DNA of 24,598 bases. It comes from a virus. Positions 6,787 through 13,729 of this stretch are shown here, piece after piece (positions within the stretch are counted from its first letter, which is position 1; every line of letters starts with the position of its first letter). The DNA lies in IMG/VR virus record IMGVR_UViG_3300049440_000488, positions 1 to 24,598 of that record; one strand, written 5' to 3'. The notes under the pieces are model-generated. The model had not been told where the DNA came from. It saw only the letters and a program-made list of their open reading frames with translations, and searched no databases. The position numbers were made by a program, and so were the translations under genes.

Positions 6787-7878
6787 ATGAAATCCATGAA
6801 CCTCTTCGCCCAGATCGCCAAGATAGACGAATCCAAACACGAAGTCTGGGGCGTTGCCACCGCTGAGATCGTCGACAAAGAAGGCGAAATTTTTGACTAT
6901 GACTCTTCCAAGCCTTACTTCAAGAACTGGAGCGACGAAATCGCCAAAGCCACCGACGGCAAGAGCCTGGGCAACGTTCGTGAAATGCACGTGCCCAGCG
7001 CCGTGGGTAAGCTCGTCGCTATCGCGTTTGATGACGACCTAAAACAAATTCGCGTCGGCGCCCGCATTGTTGACAGCGTCGCATGGCAAAAATGCATGCT
7101 CGGCGTTTACACCGGCTTCAGCATCGGCGGCGCTTATGTCGATGCATGGAAGGATGGCGAGTACATTCGCTTCACTGCCAATCCCGTCGAGATAAGCGTC
7201 GTCGATAACCCCTGCGTTCCCGGCGCGCACTTCACAGCCGTCAAAGTAGATGGCACTTGCGAAGTTCGTAAGTTCACTCGCACTAATGGCGGGACGGATC
7301 AAGCTCTCAAGATCGGTGCACGCCATTCCAAAGCCACTCTGGCACATCTTGATGCGATCAAGACCTGCATGGACAAGATGGCGCAAAACCATGAAGAAGC
7401 CGCCACCCACATGGACGCGCTTCTCGATCCTGACGATGCCGCTGCCACACGAGCGGCTTCCGCAAGCATGAAAAAGATCCCGGGCGATTCACGTTCCGGA
7501 GTAAAGACAGGAGATCAAAGCACAATGCTGGAAGCAAATGACAAAGCGCAATTGGAAAAGGCACGGGCCAGCTCCGCATCTGCGCCCGCCAAGCTGGCTG
7601 AAATGGAGCAGGAAGTAGCCGGCTTGCGCAGCGAAATGGAGAGCAATAACCAGGAGATCCAGCGTTCGCTGACGAATCTCCTTTCACTCGTAGAAAAACT
7701 TGTCTCGCCGCAGGAATCCACGAGCCGCGTGGCGCGCACTGGCGTGCCCACACATACCGTAACCAAGGAAGATGACGCGCGTCCCGCTCTGGCCAAGTCG
7801 GCCGGCGACCCCAGCGTTCATGAGCTACTCAAGCGCACTCTGCAAAAACCGCAGCCGGCTTCTGTTTATCTGCGCTAG
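6787..7878 (+). CDS. XkdF/S78-like prohead protease with scaffold-like tail
   Basis: A 363-aa protein starts at an ATG after TTGGAG. Residues 1-165 match the XkdF-like serine protease group: VREMHVP (His68), TGFSIGG (Ser112) and NPVEISVVDNPC (Glu135/Asp140) form a plausible catalytic set. The region 166-240 is a linker. Residues 247-310 are strongly coiled-coil (KAQLEKARASSAS, then EMEQEVAGLRSEMESNNQEI), like a scaffold. The protease would trim the scaffold and capsid during head maturation. An in-frame ATG at 7525 preceded by AGGAG could give a separate scaffold product. It lies directly upstream of the capsid gene. Confidence 0.82.
   Translation: MKSMNLFAQIAKIDESKHEVWGVATAEIVDKEGEIFDYDSSKPYFKNWSDEIAKATDGKSLGNVREMHVPSAVGKLVAIAFDDDLKQIRVGARIVDSVAWQKCMLGVYTGFSIGGAYVDAWKDGEYIRFTANPVEISVVDNPCVPGAHFTAVKVDGTCEVRKFTRTNGGTDQALKIGARHSKATLAHLDAIKTCMDKMAQNHEEAATHMDALLDPDDAAATRAASASMKKIPGDSRSGVKTGDQSTMLEANDKAQLEKARASSASAPAKLAEMEQEVAGLRSEMESNNQEIQRSLTNLLSLVEKLVSPQESTSRVARTGVPTHTVTKEDDARPALAKSAGDPSVHELLKRTLQKPQPASVYLR
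7509..7527 (+). promoter_or_regulatory. Possible internal translation start for scaffold
   Basis: AGGAG (7509-7513) lies 11 nt before an in-frame ATG (7525, codon 247 of the protease gene). Initiation here would give a 117-aa coiled-coil protein. Lambda makes its scaffold Nu3 from inside gene C in the same manner. The spacing is longer than ideal. Confidence 0.4.
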
Positions 7879-7960
7879 AGACCTCTCAACAGCCGGCTCT
7901 CCACAAAATTTCATTTCACTTTAAAGCCGCACTCTCCGGGCGGAGAAAAGGACTAGAAAA

Positions 7961-9454
7961 ATGTTTGGCGATCTCAGTCAGCAGACGTTCGATCTGCTCA
8001 ACAAGGCGGATCTGTCCTCCTTGAACAAAACCACCATCAGCCAGTCGACGATCAGCGGTGTGGCTGGCAACTTAAACGCGTTTGACCTGCGCGGGCCGGC
8101 GCTTCAGCTTTATCCGGTCATCACGCCGCTACGTAACCGCCTGCCTCGGCAGGTGAGCGACCGTGGCGATCTTGCCACCCGCTGGAAGGCGATTACTGGC
8201 GTTAACACGCAGGGCTTCGAACTCGGCGTTGCTCCGGGCCGTCGCTCGGCGGAAATGAGCGTCACTGAGCAGGATTACGTTGCGTCCTATGCGGGCCTCG
8301 GACTCGAAGCGTCCATCGACTGGGAAGCAGTCTGGTCCGGAGGAAAAGAGTTCGATAACAAAGCCACTCTTGTCCAGTCATTACTGCGCGCAGTCATGAT
8401 CGGGGAAGAGAATGTGATTCTCAACGGCAATGCATCCATGCCTTTGGGCACGCCAACTGCGCCAACCGTTACATTGGCCAACGGCGGAACGCTAGGCTCG
8501 GGACTGAGTCTTCTTGTTTTCGTGACGGCGCTCACTGCGCGAGCTCTGGCCAATTCCACGGTCTCCATCAGCGGCGTGCCTTACGGTCAGGTAACGCGGG
8601 TCAACATTGATGGTACGTCCACGCAGTACGGCGCGGGCGCAAGCGCTATCAGTACCGCATCGTCCGCTGCCGTGACCACTGCAGGCCAGCAGACCGTGGT
8701 CGCTACTGTGCCTGCTGTGAAAGGCGCGGCAGGATACGCGTGGTATATCGGCACCAGCGCGGCAACTGCGACCCTGAACACGATTACCACCGTGAACAAG
8801 GTCACCATCAGCGCTCCGGTTGCGGGCACTCAGTTGGCCAACGCTGCAAACTCCAGCACGGACGGATCTGCCAACGCTCTGGTCTTTGACGGCTTTCTCA
8901 CGCAAGCCTTGAAGTCTAATGCAGGCTACTTCAATTCGCTCGACGGCAACACTCTCACCGCTGATCAGGCCAATGGCATCGTGGAGATTGATACGGCCTT
9001 GCAGTGGTTCTGGGACAACAAGCGTCTCAGCCCCACGGAAATCTGGGTGAATTCGCAGGAAGCGCGCAACATCAACAAGAAAATAGTAGCTTCCGGCGGC
9101 GTGCCGCTGTTCCGGTTCACTTTGCCGGGCGGCACCGGATCGGAAGACGACAAGCCGGCTCTGCTGGGCGGCGCCAGTATCGCCAAGTACTGGAACAAGT
9201 TCACGCAGCAGTTCCTGGATATCCGCATCCATCCCAATCTGGCTCCGGGAACTATCTTCTTCAACAGCTCGGAAATCCCTTACCCGCTTTCCGGCGTGGA
9301 CAACGTTTCTTTTGTCCGCTGCCGCCGCGACTATTACCAGATCGAGTGGCCCGTGGTTTCTCGCCAGTATGTCTATGGCGTGTATGCCGACGAAGTCCTC
9401 GTCTGCCGCGCACCGTTCTCGCTTGGCGTAATTGCCAACGTGGCTAACGGATAA
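7961..9454 (+). CDS. Major capsid protein with Ig-like insertion
   Basis: A 497-aa capsid subunit follows the protease, with GGAGAAAAGGA as ribosome-binding site. The N-arm (QTFDLLNKADLSS) and the segment LQLYPVITPLRNRLPR, ATRWKAITG and LGLEASIDWEAV are typical of HK97-fold capsids with a short arm. Residues about 163-300 interrupt the fold with a Gly/Ala/Ser/Thr-rich beta domain. Its PAVKGAAGYAWYIG...NTITTVNKVTIS portion (about 250-285) resembles the FN3/Ig-like modules that decorate phage shells. The fold resumes at DGFLTQALKSNAGY. Two hairpins follow the stop, so this gene probably ends a highly transcribed unit. Confidence 0.87.
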   Translation: MFGDLSQQTFDLLNKADLSSLNKTTISQSTISGVAGNLNAFDLRGPALQLYPVITPLRNRLPRQVSDRGDLATRWKAITGVNTQGFELGVAPGRRSAEMSVTEQDYVASYAGLGLEASIDWEAVWSGGKEFDNKATLVQSLLRAVMIGEENVILNGNASMPLGTPTAPTVTLANGGTLGSGLSLLVFVTALTARALANSTVSISGVPYGQVTRVNIDGTSTQYGAGASAISTASSAAVTTAGQQTVVATVPAVKGAAGYAWYIGTSAATATLNTITTVNKVTISAPVAGTQLANAANSSTDGSANALVFDGFLTQALKSNAGYFNSLDGNTLTADQANGIVEIDTALQWFWDNKRLSPTEIWVNSQEARNINKKIVASGGVPLFRFTLPGGTGSEDDKPALLGGASIAKYWNKFTQQFLDIRIHPNLAPGTIFFNSSEIPYPLSGVDNVSFVRCRRDYYQIEWPVVSRQYVYGVYADEVLVCRAPFSLGVIANVANG

Positions 9455-9460
9455 ACGATT

Positions 9461-9496
9461 CATCGGCGGCTTGATTGCCGCGAATCGCCGCCGATG
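9461..9496 (+). terminator. Long hairpin after capsid gene
   Basis: CATCGGCGGC (9461-9470) pairs with GCCGCCGATG (9487-9496), and GATT/AATC extend the stem inward around a GCCGCG loop. No T-tract follows directly. It may protect the capsid mRNA 3' end or act together with the stem at 9534-9570. Confidence 0.6.
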
Positions 9497-9533
9497 CTCC
9501 TCGTCTGCCAACCAGCAGGCTTGAAGGAGAAGG

Positions 9534-9579
9534 AAGGCAGTCTGAGGTCCCTCTCTGCCCAGACTGCCTTTCTCTTTTC
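9534..9579 (+). terminator. Rho-independent terminator downstream of capsid gene
   Basis: AAGGCAGTCTG (9534-9544) pairs with CAGACTGCCTT (9560-9570) over 11 bp, followed by TCTCTTTTC. It separates capsid expression from the connector genes. Partial read-through is expected, since the next gene has no obvious promoter. Confidence 0.7.
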
Positions 9580-9633
9580 AACTTTCACACAACAGCGTTG
9601 CGCTGCGAACTGCTTCTTTTTTGGAGGTCACCG

Positions 9634-10206
9634 ATGGCTGCCGCACCTGACGATCTTTGCACCGTTGCAGAACTCAAATCGTGGCTGCCCAACCAGGGCA
9701 ATAACGATGACGTTACTCTGCAGAGCCTTATCACCAACGCCAGTCTGCAAGTCTTGCAGTACATCGATCGCCCGCACATTTTGTCGTCGGTGCTCGGCCC
9801 GCTGACGGAAAAATATGACGGCAATGACTCGGACCGGCTGCTTCCGCGCAATTTCCCCATCATTTCTGTCAGCAGCGTCAGCATCGATGGAGTGAGCATC
9901 CAGGCGGCAACCACTGCTACGACCGCAGGCTATCTGTGGGACGGGCGGCGGATTCTGCTGCGCGGCTTTCGCTTCTGTCGCGGTGTGCAGAATGTTCAAC
10001 TTTCGTATTCCGCCGGCTTTCCCAGCGTTCCGCTTGACCTGAAGCAGGCAGCGATTGAAGCGTTTGCATTGACCTATCGCCAGCGCGTTCGCATCGGCGA
10101 AAAATCCAACAGCATGAGCGGCCAGGTAAACGTGTCGTTCGATATGGGCGACGTTCCACCGCGCTCCATGGCCATTTTCAGCCAGTACAGGAGGTTGGCG
10201 CTGTGA
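9634..10206 (+). CDS. Head-tail connector protein (gp6-like)
   Basis: A 190-aa protein starts at ATG 9634, 7-8 nt after GGAGG. The frame is open to 9475, but that portion lies over the terminator. The N-terminus DLCTVAELKSWLPNQGNNDDVTLQSLITNASLQVLQYI fits the helical adaptor ring that binds under the portal. The middle is a beta region (VSSVSIDGVSIQ), and the end is QAAIEAFALTYRQRVRIGEKS. This is the usual architecture of HK97 gp6/SPP1 gp15-type connectors. The stop overlaps the next GTG start by 4 nt. Confidence 0.78.
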   Translation: MAAAPDDLCTVAELKSWLPNQGNNDDVTLQSLITNASLQVLQYIDRPHILSSVLGPLTEKYDGNDSDRLLPRNFPIISVSSVSIDGVSIQAATTATTAGYLWDGRRILLRGFRFCRGVQNVQLSYSAGFPSVPLDLKQAAIEAFALTYRQRVRIGEKSNSMSGQVNVSFDMGDVPPRSMAIFSQYRRLAL

Positions 10207-10667
10207 TTAGCGTTCAAATTGACGATTCCGCCGTGCAGCAACTTCAGCAGCGGCTTGCCGGACTCGCGCCTCGCGTGGTGGCCCAGGTTTATGAGGCATT
10301 GCAACCGCTCATTTATCAATCGCTGAGCACGGCAGTGCCAAAATATTTTGCTGGATCGGCGAGCAAAGGCAGTTCCAGTGATCTGCTTACGTCGCGTAGC
10401 GGCAAGTTGATGAATTCGGTCCTGCAGTCGATAGAGACCAAGATCGACGGCCAAAGTCTTACCGTCAGTATCGGTTCGGATCTGAAATACGCCCGTATTC
10501 ATGAATACGGAGGATTCGCGGGACGGGCGGGGCCGTTCAAGAAGAAAGACGGACGCCGTCCTTACATTCGGCCACGGCCTTATCTGCGCCCCGCAATCAA
10601 TGATCTTCAACAGGCATTGCCTGATCTGCTTGAGCAGGCAATCCAGCAAGTTCAGGTGTCAGAGTGA
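10203..10667 (+). CDS. HK97 gp10-like head-tail joining protein
   Basis: A 154-aa protein starts with GTG inside the GTGA overlap with the connector. It shows the family pattern: an N-terminal amphipathic helix (DDSAVQQLQQRLAGL), a central YARIHEYGGFAG (about 99-110) and the basic proline motif RPYIRPRPYLRPA (about 119-131) near the end. These proteins sit at the neck between head and tail. The stop overlaps the next gene by another GTGA. Confidence 0.8.
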   Translation: MISVQIDDSAVQQLQQRLAGLAPRVVAQVYEALQPLIYQSLSTAVPKYFAGSASKGSSSDLLTSRSGKLMNSVLQSIETKIDGQSLTVSIGSDLKYARIHEYGGFAGRAGPFKKKDGRRPYIRPRPYLRPAINDLQQALPDLLEQAIQQVQVSE

Positions 10668-11116
10668 TTTTTCCTCGTGAGCAAATTTATTCCGCGCTGT
10701 TCTCCGTGTTGCAGGGCGCGCTCCTCACGCCGGCTGGTCCGTTCAAAACGGTCAGCCGGCGCTGGCAGGACCCCTCTCAACTCTCGCCCGCAGACCGTCC
10801 ATCGTTGTATCAGGTGCAGAAGGACGAGTTGACGGGAACCAGCGTGAATGGCCTGCCGATTCATGCCAGGTTGACGGTTGATCTTGTTCTTTACACCGCC
10901 GGTGACAGCGAACCCAATTCGGTCCCTTCCACCGAACTGAATTCACTTCTGGACGCCGTGGAAGCGGCCATTCGCAGCGCGACGCCAGGGATTGCGCAGT
11001 CGCTGGGCGGCAAGGTTTCGCACTGCCGCATAGAGGGAAAGATTGAGATTGTCGAAAACGTTATTGGCTCCATGGCGCTCGCCGTTGTGCCGGTAGAAAT
11101 TCTCACCACCGCTTAG
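10664..11116 (+). CDS. Tail terminator/neck protein
   Basis: A 150-aa protein starts with GTG, coupled to the previous gene by a 4-nt overlap. It has an N-terminal helix (REQIYSALFSVLQGA), a substrate-like loop (FKTVSRRWQDPSQL), then strands and helices. This resembles lambda gpU/HK97-type tail-completion proteins that cap the tail tube. The order gp6-like, gp10-like, terminator, tube supports the call more than sequence motifs do. Confidence 0.6.
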   Translation: MIFPREQIYSALFSVLQGALLTPAGPFKTVSRRWQDPSQLSPADRPSLYQVQKDELTGTSVNGLPIHARLTVDLVLYTAGDSEPNSVPSTELNSLLDAVEAAIRSATPGIAQSLGGKVSHCRIEGKIEIVENVIGSMALAVVPVEILTTA

Positions 11117-11204
11117 ACACCACCTTCAGGTCACAAGCCGCGTTCATTCGGCGGCCTTCAATTTATGGGAGTGCAGGGCTGGCTCCCCAAAAGGAGAAAC
11201 AAAA

Positions 11205-11957
11205 ATGTTTGAATTTGGATCAGGCACCTTGTGGGGCTTTCCCGTCGGCGGCAATACCGCCGCCAACCCCACTCCCATGAAATTTGGAACGCTGCAGGAC
11301 GTTTCGCTCGATATCTCGGGTGACGTCAAGCAGCTTTACGGACAGAAACAGTTTCCCGAGGCTGTGGCCCGGGGAAAATGCAAGATCACCGGCAAGTCAA
11401 AGTTTGCCGCCATCAACGGCAAAATGCTTAATGACCTGTTCTTCGGCCAGACGATGCCGGGCGGCATGAAACAGGTGTCTCTTGATGAATCTCACGCGAT
11501 CCCCGCTACGCCTTTCCAGGTGACGATTGCCCCGCCAAACTCCGGCGTGTTTGTGCAGGATTGGGGAGTACGTTACGCGGCCACCGGGCTCCCATTTACC
11601 CGCGTTGCCTCCGCCCCTGTGCTGGGACAGTATTCCGTCACTGCAGGCGGGGTTTACACGTTTGCATCGGCGGATAACGTGGCTGGCGCCGTAGCTCTTA
11701 TCAGCTACACGTACTCGCTTGCGGCTGTCGGATCACAGCTCAATATCACCAACCAGCTCATGGGCTTTGCGCCGACCATCCAGGTGCTGCTGGAAAACGT
11801 TTACAGCGGCAACCAATTCAACGTGCTTCTTTACTCGGTTGTGGCGTCCAAGCTGACGTTCGCCACCAAGCAGGAAGATTTCATCATTCCAGAGTTTGAC
11901 TTTGAGGCCTTTGCTAACGCCGCCGGCCAAGTCATTGACATGTACTCCAACGAATAG
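11205..11957 (+). CDS. Major tail tube protein
   Basis: A 250-aa protein has a strong ribosome-binding site (AAAAGGAG). It is rich in beta and small residues, with TPMKFGTLQDVSLDISGDVKQLYG near the start, GKCKITGKSKFAAINGKML in the middle, and a C-terminus FIIPEFDFEAFANAAGQVIDMYSNE. This is the layout of siphovirus tube proteins, which polymerise as hexameric rings along the tape measure. It is followed by a clear terminator, as often seen for abundant structural proteins. Confidence 0.75.
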   Translation: MFEFGSGTLWGFPVGGNTAANPTPMKFGTLQDVSLDISGDVKQLYGQKQFPEAVARGKCKITGKSKFAAINGKMLNDLFFGQTMPGGMKQVSLDESHAIPATPFQVTIAPPNSGVFVQDWGVRYAATGLPFTRVASAPVLGQYSVTAGGVYTFASADNVAGAVALISYTYSLAAVGSQLNITNQLMGFAPTIQVLLENVYSGNQFNVLLYSVVASKLTFATKQEDFIIPEFDFEAFANAAGQVIDMYSNE

Positions 11958-11970
11958 CTCTCTCTCCAGT

Positions 11971-12003
11971 GCGGGCCGGACCCCTTGCCGTGCCCGCTTT
12001 TTT
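11971..12003 (+). terminator. Terminator after tail tube gene
   Basis: GCGGGC (11971-11976) pairs with GCCCGC (11992-11997), extended by an inner CGG/CCG, and is followed by six T. It should lower transcription of the chaperone genes relative to the tube gene. Confidence 0.75.
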
Positions 12004-12041
12004 CATACAACGGCTTTGCCAATTTCTATCAGGAGGAAATC

Positions 12042-12353
12042 ATGCTTAAGCAGCAAACTGTCCCCACATCGCTGGGACAACTCACGGTCTCATCGCTTAC
12101 ACTCGGTGAATTGCGCCTGCTCGATTCGCTGTTCCAGGAGAAACCTTCGGCGGAAAATTCCGGGCTGGCTTCGTTGCTTCGCTATCTGCCCGTGATCCAG
12201 AATGCCATAAGAAAAGTGCACCAGGACCTGACCGTGGAGCAGCTTGAGAACGGCCTTACCTTCGACGATTTCAATGTTCTTTTCAACGCGATGCTTGAAG
12301 TTTCGGGACTCAAGAAGGCGGTCGCGGGGGAACCGACTCCGGTACCGGTATAG
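12042..12353 (+). CDS. Tail assembly chaperone (G-like)
   Basis: A 103-aa protein starts at ATG 12042 after AGGAGG. It is acidic and helical (SLTLGELRLLDSLFQEK, LTVEQLENGLTFDDFNVLFNAMLEV), as expected for the short form of the tail chaperone that coats the tape measure protein before tube assembly. It sits between the tube and tape-measure genes. The 3' end overlaps an open -1 frame that runs into the next ORF, with a GGGGGAA slip site at 12326-12332. Confidence 0.65.
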   Translation: MLKQQTVPTSLGQLTVSSLTLGELRLLDSLFQEKPSAENSGLASLLRYLPVIQNAIRKVHQDLTVEQLENGLTFDDFNVLFNAMLEVSGLKKAVAGEPTPVPV

Positions 12354-12634
12354 CCGACTGGCCGTTTGTGTTTGGCCACGTCGCCACCGCTACCGGATGG
12401 ACGCTGCCTGAGATCGAGCAGCTGACTTTGTGGGAACTGAATGATCTTATGGCGTACTGGAAGGATTATCCGCCGACGCACGTTCTTGTAGCCGCTTATC
12501 TGATGGGCGGTAAGAAAAGCTCTGGAGGCAAAACTCGCCGGCAAGGCCAGAGCGATTTTGGTGAATTGACGCAGGCTGTGTCTTTTGCCGGAGGAAGTGT
12601 TACTCAAAAGCTTCCGCAGTTTTATAAAACCTAA
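12329..12634 (+). CDS. Frameshift extension of tail assembly chaperone (GT-like)
   Basis: The -1 frame relative to the upstream chaperone is open from 12299 to the stop at 12634. The part after the upstream stop reads ADWPFVFGHVATATGW, then TLPEIEQLTLWELNDLMAYW, a typical T-domain pattern. The only local start is GTG 12368, without a ribosome-binding site and inside the conserved stretch, so it is more likely made by -1 slippage at GGGGGAA, giving about 197 aa in total. The T part normally recruits tube subunits. The slip site is not textbook: P-site re-pairing is perfect, but the A-site has a mismatch. Confidence 0.65.
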   Translation, partial: GTDSGTGIADWPFVFGHVATATGWTLPEIEQLTLWELNDLMAYWKDYPPTHVLVAAYLMGGKKSSGGKTRRQGQSDFGELTQAVSFAGGSVTQKLPQFYKT

Positions 12635-12985
12635 CTTTATAAGGTCTAACCGTCACCGACTGCAACAGGGGCACTTTAGAATGTTCGTTTGTCGGAAGCA
12701 GCTAATTTTAATCTTTACAAGTGGTGAAACGTTCCCTTAGTATCTCGCAGTTCCAGGGAGATTATCTGACGCAAGTCGTACTGCTGCTGCTTTGAGCAGC
12801 GCCTCATCCCGGAGACGCAATGTTGAAAGGCCCGGCGACCGCTGGGCCCTGGATCAGTAAACTTATTGTCAAGCTTTGCAGGGAAACATTGAAAACATGC
12901 GAAATCGGCGCTAGACGAGGGTTCCTCGATATCAATTGCTTCACTTGTGGCATCCGCCGTGCAAATTTACAAACAGGAGAATTGA
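12635..12985. other. Non-coding gap with candidate moron promoter
   Basis: These 351 bp between the chaperone and the lipoprotein hold no convincing gene. The only sizeable frame (12820-13038) overlaps the lipoprotein and lacks protein character. A GGCCC/GGGCC inverted repeat lies at 12829-12848. Base composition is more AT-rich than in the head genes. Confidence 0.5.
12714..12743 (+). promoter_or_regulatory. Candidate promoter for lipoprotein moron
   Basis: TTTACA (12714-12719) and TAGTAT (12738-12743) are 18 bp apart, in the AT-rich gap upstream of the lipoprotein. It would allow expression independent of the late operon. Confidence 0.4.
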
Positions 12986-13642
12986 ATGCGCAAGATCGTG
13001 TTCTTGGTAATGCTGGCTGCTTTAGCCGGATGTTCTAGCAATACGTTAGGCAAAAAAATGGCGGCCGAGCTGATTCAAAAAGTCTATGACAAGGATTATG
13101 CCGCTATTCTTGCGGATTTGGGCCGTCTGGGATCAAGCTGCGTAATGATCTCCGATGACGGATCAACATGGACTCAAGATCTAACGCCTTCAAAGGACGC
13201 CGCGATACTTGCCCTCCAAGCGGTTGGATATGCCACAGTAACACCCGATGGTCCTGGGTTCTGGAGAGTGGAACTCACGGAAAAGGGCAAAGCTCTTCGT
13301 CATGGAGATCCATTGTCTGGTTCGGCTCGAAAGGGATGTGAAAATCAAACGGTGGAATTCCTTCTAGGCACTCGGGAAGTTACAAAGGTTACAAATATTA
13401 CAGGCGACGAAAAGACAGCAACGGTTGAGTATTCATGGAAGTGGAAAACCACAGAACTTGGCCAGGCGCTACGCAAGGATGGAAAAGCGTATGCAGTTCT
13501 TACCCCTGACCAGCGCAAATCTCTGACCCACCACACCACCCTCTTGTCGCCCGGTTTTCCAATTCCTGCGCCGGAAGAAGATGATGTCATTACAGGAACC
13601 GCTACTTTCGCAAAGTATGCAGACGGATGGCGCCCGAAATAA
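12986..13642 (+). CDS. Lipoprotein, probable lysogenic-conversion (moron) gene
   Basis: A 218-aa protein starts at ATG after AGGAG. The signal sequence ends in a clear lipobox, MLAALAGC with Cys16, so the mature protein should be lipid-anchored in the envelope. The mature part has charged helices (ELIQKVYDKDYAAILADLGRL), a Cys pair (SSCVMIS and KGCENQ) and beta-rich segments (EKTATVEYSWKWKTTELG). I do not recognise the family. It interrupts the usual chaperone-to-tape-measure order and has its own candidate promoter and terminator, the hallmark of a moron. Superinfection exclusion is one possibility, by analogy only. Confidence 0.75.
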   Translation: MRKIVFLVMLAALAGCSSNTLGKKMAAELIQKVYDKDYAAILADLGRLGSSCVMISDDGSTWTQDLTPSKDAAILALQAVGYATVTPDGPGFWRVELTEKGKALRHGDPLSGSARKGCENQTVEFLLGTREVTKVTNITGDEKTATVEYSWKWKTTELGQALRKDGKAYAVLTPDQRKSLTHHTTLLSPGFPIPAPEEDDVITGTATFAKYADGWRPK

Positions 13643-13662
13643 CCCCTCCCAGAATTCTCAGT

Positions 13663-13690
13663 AAAGCAGCCTGCGGGCTGCTTTTTTATT
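13663..13690 (+). terminator. Rho-independent terminator of lipoprotein gene
   Basis: AAAGCAGCC (13663-13671) pairs with GGCTGCTTT (13676-13684) over 9 bp with a TGCG loop, followed by TTTTATT. It insulates the moron from the tape-measure gene. Confidence 0.8.
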
Positions 13691-13729
13691 GCTCAAATTT
13701 GTCAACAGGAAAGGTCCGGAGCTATCGCC

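Noticed and set aside
8492-9511. Long minus-strand ORF (339 codons) antisense to the capsid gene
   Set aside because: The translation is Arg/Ala/His-rich with no motif. It mirrors the codon structure of the well-supported capsid gene, so it is a GC-driven shadow.
12820-13038. 72-codon ORF before the lipoprotein
   Set aside because: It overlaps the well-supported lipoprotein start in another frame, and its sequence is Cys/Arg-rich without structure.
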